A DNA stretch of 11,889 nucleotides from positions 1 through 11,889 of the forward strand of contig JAVQWQ010000066.1 of NCBI GenBank assembly GCA_033578915.1, given 5' to 3'. How positions within the stretch are numbered: the stretch's first letter is position 1; every line of letters begins with the position of its first letter. This document shows, in pieces, positions 1 to 6,510 of this stretch. Source of the stretch: UBA7692 sp033578915. Lineage in GTDB: Bacteria; Bacteroidota; Bacteroidia; Chitinophagales; LD1. Below the pieces are notes generated by a model that searched no databases, was not told where the DNA came from, and saw only the letters and a program-made list of their open reading frames with translations. Position numbers and translations under genes: made by a program.

Positions 1-42
1 AATATCATTTAAAAAAATGACTTTTCTATATAGTTTGTGAGA

Positions 43-699
43 TTAGCGTTGCAGTGATATAGAATATATTTCTTTCCCTATCGCATTACTCTTACCTACT
101 ATAATGCCTATCTTCCTTTGATTTGCAGTTAGGCTACCGCTACCTGAAATCGTATCAGAAGAAAATATTTGTATCGGGACAAAAAGGTAATTCCCATTGA
201 CAGTGACATTTACGTTATTACCATCATTTAAAAGATTGTTGATAACTATCGCGTTAGCGGTAAGTGCTGTTATACTTGCAGGGTAAGGAGATAAATTGAA
301 AGAAGTATCATCTTTAAAAACCGTTGAAGCACAATTGAAATTACCTACATAAGTAAATCCATCTGCCTTAGTAACTACAATCGTAGCAGTGGCTATATCA
401 GGTTTACCCCCCGAAACTGTTAGCTTAACCAAATAATTTCCTGCACTATCCCAAGCATGAATAACTTCAGTTCCTGTTGCGGTATTTCCATCTCCAAAGT
501 CCCAAATACATTCAGTAGATTTTGGTGCAAGTAAATTGCATAAACGAAAATACACGCTATCGTTTACAAGGACTGTATCCTTATTGAACCAAGTAGATGA
601 ACGACTTATACATGCTTCTTGTGTATCCTTTTTGCAAGAGGCAAGCCCAACACTCAAAACAAAGACAAGTGCCATAAGCGTATTTTGTAGCTTTATCAT
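43..699 (-). CDS. PKD-domain lipoprotein
   Basis: This encodes a 218-residue exported lipoprotein. Residues 1-21 form a signal peptide with a short basic start and a hydrophobic core, ending in the lipobox LASC, so Cys22 should be lipidated. The mature end reads CKKD, common in Bacteroidota lipoproteins. A PKD domain spans about residues 37-110, shown by the WDFGDG motif (66-71) and the following 'HAWDSAGNYLVKLTV' strand pattern. The remaining hundred residues are rich in Thr, Asn and Ser with alternating beta-strand character and start with 'YVGNFNC', resembling the small beta domains often placed after PKD in such lipoproteins; I cannot name it. PKD domains usually mediate protein or glycan contacts at the cell surface. 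The ATG at 699 is well placed for the signal peptide. It is transcribed away from everything else here and looks monocistronic. The exact role is unknown. Confidence 0.88.
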   Translation of the reverse strand: MIKLQNTLMALVFVLSVGLASCKKDTQEACISRSSTWFNKDTVLVNDSVYFRLCNLLAPKSTECIWDFGDGNTATGTEVIHAWDSAGNYLVKLTVSGGKPDIATATIVVTKADGFTYVGNFNCASTVFKDDTSFNLSPYPASITALTANAIVINNLLNDGNNVNVTVNGNYLFVPIQIFSSDTISGSGSLTANQRKIGIIVGKSNAIGKEIYSISLQR

Positions 700-941
700 G
701 GTTGCTAATTTACAGGTAAGAAAAGATTATCAAGGTGCAATTATAATCTGCATTACTAATGTAATAGTCCTGCAACGAAAATTTTCTGATTGGCATCGGG
801 ATATTAATTATTTATACCTGGCGGTATGCTTACCAAAGGCTGATTTGCGACAGCATTTCCTGGCATTAAATAAAACAATTTTAATAGTTTGACTGCCGAT
901 ATAAGGATATTCTAAAGAAAACCCTTTCACCATGTCTTTTA

Positions 942-989
942 GCGCTATAGCCATGATTATTAAATTTCCGCTAAACCATGATTATTTAA
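942..989. repeat. Two-copy tandem repeat of about 25 bases
   Basis: Two near-identical units lie head to tail. Each has a 'cgcta' start followed by CCATGATTATT: the first CCATGATTAT is at 951-960 and the second at 976-985, a 25-base period. The copies differ by small indels. It may be a simple duplication or a pair of binding sites; nothing else identifies it. Confidence 0.5.
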
Positions 990-1019
990 TGTCCACTATA
1001 AGTAAATAAAGTTTTTTAT

Positions 1020-1048
1020 TTGACAAAAAAAATATTATGCTGTATTAT
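1020..1048 (+). promoter_or_regulatory. Candidate sigma70-type promoter (TTGACA-17-TATTAT)
   Basis: TTGACA at 1020-1025 is followed, after exactly 17 bases, by TATTAT at 1043-1048, with TG at 1041-1042. This fits the enterobacterial sigma70 consensus far better than the Bacteroidota one (TTTG about 20 bases before TAnnTTTG). It would point towards the nuclease gene, whose start is about 220 bases downstream beyond an inverted repeat. AT-rich DNA gives such matches by chance, so this is only a candidate. Confidence 0.3.
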
Positions 1049-1103
1049 TAAACCGACTATATGATAAACTGAAAAATATGCCTAACCTGAAAAAAATGGC
1101 ACA

Positions 1104-1239
1104 GCCGCTAACATGGGCTTAAACGAAATGGCAGGTAGAGTGCTAAATCAAACGGTAGTGCTTCCTATAAACATTTGTGGTAGGTTGACAGTTCGTGCTT
1201 CTAAGCCGCCACTTCGTTAAGCCCCGAACCGTTATCGGC
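1104..1239. repeat. attC-like imperfect inverted repeat before the nuclease gene
   Basis: The arms can fold into a long two-part stem. The outer box GCCGCTAAC (1104-1112) pairs with GTTATCGGC (1231-1239) with one mismatch. After unpaired spacers of 2 and 6 bases, GGGCTTAA (1115-1122) pairs with TTAAGCCC (1217-1224). A1123 is left unpaired, CGAA (1124-1127) pairs with TTCG (1213-1216), and TGGC (1129-1132) pairs with GCCA (1208-1211). The loop is about 75 bases. Outer box, unpaired spacer, inner box with an extrahelical base and a large loop is the layout of an integron attC site. The outer boxes fit the RYYYAAC / GTTRRRY consensus only loosely. It may instead be a dispersed Bacteroidota palindrome. 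Confidence 0.6.
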
Positions 1240-1275
1240 AACTTTCGGGCGACACATCAACATTAAAATAACGTA

Positions 1276-2529
1276 ATGACGAGTAAAGGAAATAGAAGAA
1301 ACGGACAACCAATTTTAATACGAGACGACAAGTCAAGCGGACTTGAACGTATTCCATTAGATGCAAAAACATTTAATGAGGACTGGATTCAAAAACTCAT
1401 CCACAACAACCCAGACATTTTACCGATTAACGAAATTGATACAGGATTTACACCAGCAATTTCAATCGGCAGAGAAATTTCAACAACTGCTGGCTACATT
1501 GACAATTTATTCATTTCGCCAGACGGTTACTTAACGATTGTAGAAACAAAACTTTGGAGAAATCCTGAAGCAAGAAGAGAAGTTGTCGGACAAATTCTTG
1601 ATTACGCAAAGGAGTTAAACAAATGGAGTTTTACAGACCTCGATAATGCTGTGAAACTTTACAACCAAGCATACAACAATAACTCAGACGGACTTTTAAC
1701 GACAGTGAGAAAGTTCAATGAACTTGATGAAGCGGACGAGATTTTTTTTATTGACAACGTGAGCCGCAATTTAAAGCGAGGACGATTTTTACTTTTAATC
1801 GTTGGTGACGGCATTCGAGAGAGCGTTGAAGATATGGTTGAGTATTTGACACAGACACCACAACTTTACTTTACGCTTGCATTAGTAGAGTTACAAGTTT
1901 ACAAACTCAACCAAGCGGATAATTCACTTATTGTAATTCCGCAACTCGTTACACGGACAAGAGAAATTACGAGAGCAATCGTGAAAATTGAAGGTAGCTA
2001 TCCTGCTGACTTGAAAGTGAACATTGAAACAGACTTAGGAACAGAAGCAACTAAGCAACAAAATCAAAGTTACAAGCGACTTACAATTACAGCAGAGGAC
2101 TTTTTTGAGCAACTTACAAAAAACACAAACAAAGAAACAGTTGACTTTGTATAGCAAGTTATCAAAGACAGCGAGGAACTCGGACTTTACATTGAGTGGA
2201 ACTCTGGCAGTTTCAGCATTAAACTTCCTGACCCACAGGGAAGCGGAGTAAAAATTGGCATCGTAAACATTGACAGAGGTGGACTATTTTATTTGGGCTA
2301 TTCAAGAGGACAGTTTGAGAAATTACAACTGCCATTAGAAATCAGTTACAGTTTTGCAGCCGACACAGCAAAACTACTTCCGGGCATTAAACAAAGTCCT
2401 GACAAGCCACACATTTGGAACAAGTATTCAACCATTGCCGACCTCAAAAAAGTTTATCCGCAATTTATGGACAGAGTAAAAAAATATATTGACGACATCA
2501 TCAACGAAGGACAGAAAAGCAGCCGGTAA
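1276..2529 (+). pseudogene. PD-(D/E)XK nuclease-like gene interrupted by one in-frame TAG
   Basis: One reading frame runs from the ATG at 1276 to the stop at 2527-2529 and is broken only by TAG at 2152-2154 (codon 293). Both sides read as good protein. The upstream 292 residues carry a PD-(D/E)XK nuclease core: Asp76 in 'GYIDNLF', then Glu90-Thr91-Lys92 (the E-x-K part), then Gln106 to Tyr110 in 'VVGQILDYA', resembling the QxxxY motif of related nucleases. The downstream 124 codons (from 2155) continue at once with 'QVIKDSEELGLYIEW' and are rich in strands and helices. The intact product would have about 417 residues. The catalytic part remains open, so a truncated 292-residue protein could still be made. 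Amber readthrough and a base-calling error are the alternatives. The likely role is DNA cleavage in defence or a mobile context, inferred from the fold and the setting between inverted repeats. The exact family is not recognised. Confidence 0.75.
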
Positions 2530-2832
2530 CAGCCGTAGCCCTTGCACAACCCCTTCCGCAATAAAATAACTTGGTCTGATAAAAATTTTCCGGGTTGGTA
2601 ATACATTTTCTTTATACCATGCTCAGTGGAGTGTAGGATAGCCGAAAAAAGAAAAGCAACTGATTTTGGAGTGTTTTTTCGGCTTTTACAAGCAGTTATT
2701 GTTTTCTGCCTTGCATGGAGCAAGTAAATACGGGGCAGAAGGAAAAGGTGTTGATTTATACACAGAATTTGTTAGCTTTGGCGAGTTGTGCAACGGGGAC
2801 AAGGTATTGCCAAAAGCGGGGGTGACGGGCCA
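2521..2832. repeat. Second inverted-repeat set downstream of the nuclease gene
   Basis: TTGCACAAC (2542-2550) is the exact reverse complement of GTTGTGCAA (2785-2793). Outside it, GCCGGTAAC (2522-2530) pairs with GTGACGGGC (about 2822-2830) at seven of nine positions. The left arm resembles the left arm of the repeat before the nuclease gene (CAGCCGCTAAC at 1102 against CAGCCGGTAAC at 2520), so the nuclease gene sits between related palindromes as a cassette would. The loop of roughly 230 bases has no convincing gene. Confidence 0.45.
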
Positions 2833-2943
2833 CTATGACACTTTTGTGCTTAACCGAACATTGGTTTTTCAAATCAACAGTAGTGCTCCGAGATCCCCCA
2901 GGCAACACGCAAAACAATAGCTACAATTTTAAACCGACATACC
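2530..2943. other. Noncoding spacer between the two decayed genes
   Basis: No convincing gene lies here. Open frames on both strands are short and lack protein-like composition. The stretch holds the second inverted-repeat set, a ten-base hairpin stem at 2641-2683, and smaller pairs such as TTCTGCC near 2705 with GGCAGAA near 2736. Confidence 0.55.
2641..2683. repeat. Hairpin with a perfect 10-bp stem
   Basis: GCCGAAAAAA (2641-2650) pairs exactly with TTTTTTCGGC (2674-2683) across 23 bases. The stem is GC-rich only at its base, and TTTT follows on the plus strand, so a weak terminator for the nuclease gene is possible. It could equally be part of the surrounding repeat. Confidence 0.4.
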
Positions 2944-3676
2944 ATGAACGTTCGACCAGAAATTTAAATATTGATAATGAGACTTTAATAGGGGAAATTT
3001 TTCATTATAGGAAAGTCTATAGCAACGAAGAATTCACTGACATTTTAGTTTCCCCAAATTTAATTTTGACAAAAACAGATGAACAAGACAGTAAATTTCA
3101 CTTACCGGTTGATGAAAAAATGTACACAAAAGAGTTAGGAAACACTTTCAATGTTTATACATACGGAGTGGGCAAAATCGTTTGACTGGCTAAGATTAAC
3201 AATGACTACCTTAACAACTTTATCAAAATATATTTTTATAAAAAAACGACTTAGAAGCACTTTATCAACGCAACGCTGAATGTGTTAAGATTCGAGAATA
3301 TAAAATTGAGGAAAATTCAAAGTTCTTAACTTTTGGTAATCTAAAAAAAATTACGCCAATAATTATTAAGAAAGACAAACCTTTTTATTCAATAAAGCAA
3401 CTGAATAACGCCAATAAACGTAAAAAGTTTAGACAGACTTATAAGAATTACGTAGTTGACATAGACAGATTTACTCACGGCAAATTGTTTTTCTTATACC
3501 CCGACTTTAAACCAGTTTTGAGAATAAGAGAAAATGATGGCAAGAGCTGTTACTCCTTAACGGATTACCATCGGCATTATTCAGAAAGCGACAGGAAATC
3601 AATAAGAATATTGAATATGTTTGTTAATATCGAAAAAGGAAAACCGCTGGTTTTGAACCCACTGATTTCTTTTTAG
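2944..3676 (+). pseudogene. Remnant of an unrecognised gene with stop and frameshifts
   Basis: Protein-like sequence continues across three reading segments. ATG at 2944 gives 'MNVRPEI' and then a stop. The next frame reads 'RNLNIDNETLIGEIFHY' onward to TGA at 3183-3185, and stays sensible after it as 'LAKINNDYLNNFIKIYFY'. At a run of seven A (3240-3246) the reading must shift by one base. From there 'NDLEALYQRNAECVKIREY' runs open to TAG at 3674-3676, about 144 codons with no good start of its own. The composition (Lys, Asn, Ile and aromatic residues) looks like one soluble protein of roughly 240 residues. I recognise no domain. It lies directly after the second inverted-repeat set, like the nuclease gene after the first, which suggests a second decaying cassette. 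An error in the A-run could explain one lesion but not all. Confidence 0.5.
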
Positions 3677-3698
3677 AATTATACTTTTAACCTTCTGC

Positions 3699-3706
3699 TA
3701 AATTTG
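3699..3706 (+). promoter_or_regulatory. Possible Bacteroidota -7 element (TAAATTTG) for the operon
   Basis: TAAATTTG matches the Bacteroidota -7 consensus TAnnTTTG exactly and lies 91 bases before the first operon gene. I see no clear TTTG at the -33 distance, so support is partial. The 121-base gap it sits in (3677-3797) is the only sizeable upstream region for the six-gene operon. Confidence 0.25.
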
Positions 3707-3797
3707 GGAAGCGTAAAAAATGGGAATAGTTATAAATGATTTGTAATTTAGAATTGAAAATCAAAATTTTAAATTTATCCTCATATTAAAATTATTA

Positions 3798-4037
3798 ATG
3801 AAGCTTAAAAGAAGCATAGCAATCAGCGATTCAGGTTTTTTATTTAATCCCATAACAGGCGATTCCTTTTCGCTAAACCCAACAGCTACCGAAATACTGA
3901 GACTTTTTCAACAAGGAGCTTCTGAGTCTGATGTAATTAGTTTCATACAGGAGAATTATATAGTTGATAAAAATACCGCTGAGAAAGATCTTCAGGATTT
4001 TCGCGACCAGCTTATGCATTACAAACTCATAGAATAA
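3798..4037 (+). CDS. PqqD-like small protein (possible carrier or peptide chaperone)
   Basis: This 79-residue protein fits the PqqD pattern along its whole length. A strand pair carries 'GFLFNPITGDSFSLN' (13-27), where family members have a G-x-x-F-x-P/x-x-G-x-x-Y/F-x-L-N signature. A helix follows ('ATEILRLFQQG', 30-40), then 'SESDVISFIQENY' (42-54) and a last helix ending 'QLMHYKLIE' (71-79), matching the usual 'fl..L...gLie' end. PqqD proteins are winged-helix-like modules that bind precursor peptides and present them to modifying enzymes. No precursor peptide gene is visible here. It is the first gene of the operon, and the ATP-grasp gene starts two bases after its stop, which suggests coupled translation and a close partnership. 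It could present a peptide, or itself carry the substrate; its last residue is Glu. No start other than this ATG fits. Confidence 0.8.
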   Translation: MKLKRSIAISDSGFLFNPITGDSFSLNPTATEILRLFQQGASESDVISFIQENYIVDKNTAEKDLQDFRDQLMHYKLIE

Positions 4038-4039
4038 AG

Positions 4040-5092
4040 ATGAGTTCCAAGCCTACCTATACTGTAGCGCTAACTGGGCTAAATGCAATAGACAGTCCAG
4101 GTCCGGGAATGGGCGTAATTCGATGCCTAAGAAATGCAGAGTCGTTTGATGTCAGAATAATCGGGTTAAGTTACGAATCGTTAGAGCCATGTATTTACAT
4201 GCACGATTTGGTTAATAAAACCTACCAGATCCCCTTCCCTTCCGCTGGCATTGATGCTTTATATCATAGGCTTTCGTACATATTTTCGAAGGAAAAGGTT
4301 GATGTGTTGATACCTAATTTCGATGCAGAGCTGTTTAATTTTATCAAGCTTTCTGAAAGGCTCGAAAAAGAACATAGCATAAAAACAATCCTGCCAAGCC
4401 CTGAACAATTTGAATCTAGACAAAAGACAAATCTTTATTATTATGGATTGCAGCATGGCATCAAGGTGCCTTATTCAAAAGTGATTTTTTCTGCCGCCGA
4501 TTTATCAAGCATAGAAAAAGAATTTTCATTTCCGGTAGTCGTCAAAGGGAAGTACTATGATGCAAAAATTGCTTATCAAACAGAACAAATCTGGCAGTAT
4601 TTCTATAAAATAAGCAATCAATGGGGGCTGCCTATTATCATTCAGCAATACATACAAGGTAATGAGGTGAATGTTTGTGGACTTGGCGACGGACATGGAA
4701 ATTTAATAGGGGCTGTTCCAATGAGAAAACTTTACATCACTGATAAGGGAAAAGCATGGGCAGGGGTTACTCTAAACGATGATAAACTTATTTCGATTAC
4801 AGAGGCTTTTGTACGTTCTGCTAAATGGAAAGGGCCTTTTGAAATGGAGTTTGTAAAGACTATTCAGGACGAATATTATCTATTGGAAATAAATCCCAGA
4901 TTTCCGGCATGGTGCTTTTTAACCGCAGGCTGTGGTCAAAATCAACCGGAGGCATTAGTAAACCTGGCAATGAACAAACAAGTGGTTCCTTTTAAGTCCT
5001 ATCAGGCAGGCAAAATGTTTATCCGTTACTCAAGCGACTTGATAGTTGATATCTCGGAATTTGAAAAAATAAATACATTAGGCGAGTTGTAG
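4040..5092 (+). CDS. ATP-grasp ligase
   Basis: This 350-residue cytoplasmic enzyme has the three parts of a carbamoyl-phosphate-synthetase-like ATP-grasp fold. An N-terminal Rossmann-like part carries 'LTGLNAIDSPGPGMGVIRCL' (11-30). The ATP-binding lobe carries 'FPVVVKG' (164-170; Lys169 for phosphate contact) and 'IIQQYIQGNEV' (200-210; Glu209). The metal site has Glu270 in 'FEMEF' and 'EINPR' (283-287), supplying Glu283 and Asn285. Members join a carboxylate to an amine or thiol through an acyl-phosphate. The substrate cannot be read from the sequence. The position between a PqqD-like protein and a PLP decarboxylase suggests ligation of an amino acid or peptide that the neighbours carry or decarboxylate. 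The length is slightly short for the class, but all core motifs are present. A 35-base gap separates it from the next gene. Confidence 0.85.
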   Translation: MSSKPTYTVALTGLNAIDSPGPGMGVIRCLRNAESFDVRIIGLSYESLEPCIYMHDLVNKTYQIPFPSAGIDALYHRLSYIFSKEKVDVLIPNFDAELFNFIKLSERLEKEHSIKTILPSPEQFESRQKTNLYYYGLQHGIKVPYSKVIFSAADLSSIEKEFSFPVVVKGKYYDAKIAYQTEQIWQYFYKISNQWGLPIIIQQYIQGNEVNVCGLGDGHGNLIGAVPMRKLYITDKGKAWAGVTLNDDKLISITEAFVRSAKWKGPFEMEFVKTIQDEYYLLEINPRFPAWCFLTAGCGQNQPEALVNLAMNKQVVPFKSYQAGKMFIRYSSDLIVDISEFEKINTLGEL

Positions 5093-5127
5093 CCTTAGTA
5101 TTATTAATCCTACATAAAAAGAATCCT

Positions 5128-6486
5128 ATGCCAAAGAAACCTTATGAACGTCCGATAATCAAATCGCTAAACACAGGAATAACTAATAAATTTGGTTCGA
5201 GAACGGAGTACGCTCCTGTTACGCACATTGACGGGGTATCCGTCAAACAGCTTCTTCAAACCTTCGGGTCGCCACTTTTTGTATTTAGCGAGAACACCAT
5301 TAGAAATAATTTTCGCGAAGCAAAACGAACATTTGAAACAAGATATCCGAAAGTACAATTTGCATGGTCTTATAAAACCAACTACCTGGATGCTATTTGT
5401 AATATATTCCATCAAGAAGGTTCCTGGGCAGAGGTAGTATCAGGTTTTGAAATGGACAAAGCGCTTCACAACAATGTACCTGGGAACAGGATCATTTTCA
5501 ACGGGCCCGATAAAACAGAAGAGGAGCTTACTAAAGCTATACAAATTGATGCATTAATTCATATTGACCACCTGGACGAACTCTATCAACTTAATGACTT
5601 AAGTGCAAAGTTGAATAAAAAACCAAGAGTGGCAATCAGGGTGAATATGGACACAGGAGTGTATCCTATGTGGGATCGTTTCGGATTTAATTATGAAAAC
5701 GGACAGGCATGGGACGCTATTAATAAAATTTTATCAACCGGAAGGCTTAATTTGACAGGGCTTCATACCCACATTGGAACATTCATGTTATCTTCTCAAG
5801 CGTACGGAGTGGCAGCTTACAAACTAGCCGACCTTGCTCTAGGAATCCGAAATAAATACAAAAAAAATTTAAGCTATTTGGATCTTGGCGGTGGTTTTGC
5901 ATCCAAAAATACACTGAAGGGGGCTTATTTACCCGGAAACGATACCGTTCCAGGCATAAGCGAATACGCTGAAGCCATTTGTAGTACATTACTTAATGTA
6001 GGCTTTGCTCCCGAAGAGCTTCCTTATCTTTATTTGGAAACCGGCCGCGCCCTCATAGATGATGCAGGTTTTCTTTTGGGAACGGTTGTGGCCAACAAGC
6101 GATTAAGCGATGGAAGAAGGGCAACAATTATGGATTTTGGAGTTAATGTAATGTTTACAGCTTTTTGGTATAATCATAAAATTTCTCCCGCTCAAGAATT
6201 TGGGTCTTACACTGAAGACTGCGTGCTCTATGGCCCACTATGTATGAATATAGATGTTGTGCGCGAAAATGTGAGCCTGCCCCCTCTGAACAAAGGCGAC
6301 AATGTAGTGGTGCATCACATGGGCGCATACAATATCACTCAAAGTATGCAGTTTATTTCATTGAGGCCAGCAGTTGTACTTATAGATTGCAATGGCAAAC
6401 CCCATTTAATAAAAAAGAGAGAAACTCTGAACACAATCATTCAAGATGAACTCGTACCCCAACACCTTGCTACATTTAAAATTTGA
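5128..6486 (+). CDS. Fold-type III PLP decarboxylase (diaminopimelate/ornithine decarboxylase-like)
   Basis: This 452-residue enzyme has an alanine-racemase-type barrel and a C-terminal beta domain. Lys83 in 'WSYKTN' (80-85) should form the Schiff base with PLP. Barrel motifs follow: 'GLHTHIG' (211-217), 'LDLGGGF' (251-257, phosphate loop) and 'ETGRALI' (304-310, the EPGR motif with Thr for Pro). The second domain has 'GPLCMNID' (369-376) with Cys372, which in this family reaches the partner subunit's site, so a dimer is expected. 'GAYN' (399-402) supplies the usual tyrosine. Relatives decarboxylate meso-diaminopimelate, ornithine, arginine, carboxynorspermidine or carrier-bound glutamate. 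Diaminopimelate decarboxylase usually has C-E-S-x-D where this has C-M-N-I-D, so a housekeeping LysA role is unlikely. A short N-terminal tail (1-33) precedes the fold. Reaction class is confident, substrate unknown. Confidence 0.88.
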   Translation: MPKKPYERPIIKSLNTGITNKFGSRTEYAPVTHIDGVSVKQLLQTFGSPLFVFSENTIRNNFREAKRTFETRYPKVQFAWSYKTNYLDAICNIFHQEGSWAEVVSGFEMDKALHNNVPGNRIIFNGPDKTEEELTKAIQIDALIHIDHLDELYQLNDLSAKLNKKPRVAIRVNMDTGVYPMWDRFGFNYENGQAWDAINKILSTGRLNLTGLHTHIGTFMLSSQAYGVAAYKLADLALGIRNKYKKNLSYLDLGGGFASKNTLKGAYLPGNDTVPGISEYAEAICSTLLNVGFAPEELPYLYLETGRALIDDAGFLLGTVVANKRLSDGRRATIMDFGVNVMFTAFWYNHKISPAQEFGSYTEDCVLYGPLCMNIDVVRENVSLPPLNKGDNVVVHHMGAYNITQSMQFISLRPAVVLIDCNGKPHLIKKRETLNTIIQDELVPQHLATFKI

Positions 6487-6510
6487 CCTTTTAATAGAAT
6501 AATTTTATAA

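Larger units (their letters stand above)
700..1101. other. Intergenic region without a convincing gene
   Basis: I find no convincing gene here. A 118-codon open frame on the plus strand (536-892) mostly lies antisense to the lipoprotein gene and its translation shows no protein-like character. The stretch holds the upstream region of the lipoprotein gene (minus strand), a short tandem repeat near 942-989 and a sigma70-like promoter match at 1020-1048, listed separately. Confidence 0.6.

Noticed and set aside
1..42. Terminator for the lipoprotein gene (TCATTT / AAATGA pair at 5-20)
   Set aside because: The stem is only six AT-rich pairs with no clear T-run in the needed direction.
536..892. 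Plus-strand 118-codon open frame overlapping the lipoprotein gene
   Set aside because: It is antisense to the lipoprotein signal peptide and PKD region and shows no domain or protein-like pattern beyond it.
2454..2723. Minus-strand 89-codon open frame
   Set aside because: It overlaps the end of the nuclease frame and the palindromic spacer, and has no recognisable protein character.
3237..3250. Programmed -1 frameshift at the A-run
   Set aside because: The zero-frame codons do not form an X-XXY-YYZ slippery heptamer, and an in-frame TGA lies upstream, so gene decay is the simpler reading.
3677..3797. A possible short precursor peptide gene for the PqqD-like protein
   Set aside because: The only ATG frame seen (from 3720) ends after eight codons, so no precursor peptide is supported here.
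5128..6486. Housekeeping diaminopimelate decarboxylase (lysA)
   Set aside because: The C-E-S-x-D motif is replaced, and the neighbours are not lysine or cell-wall precursor genes.
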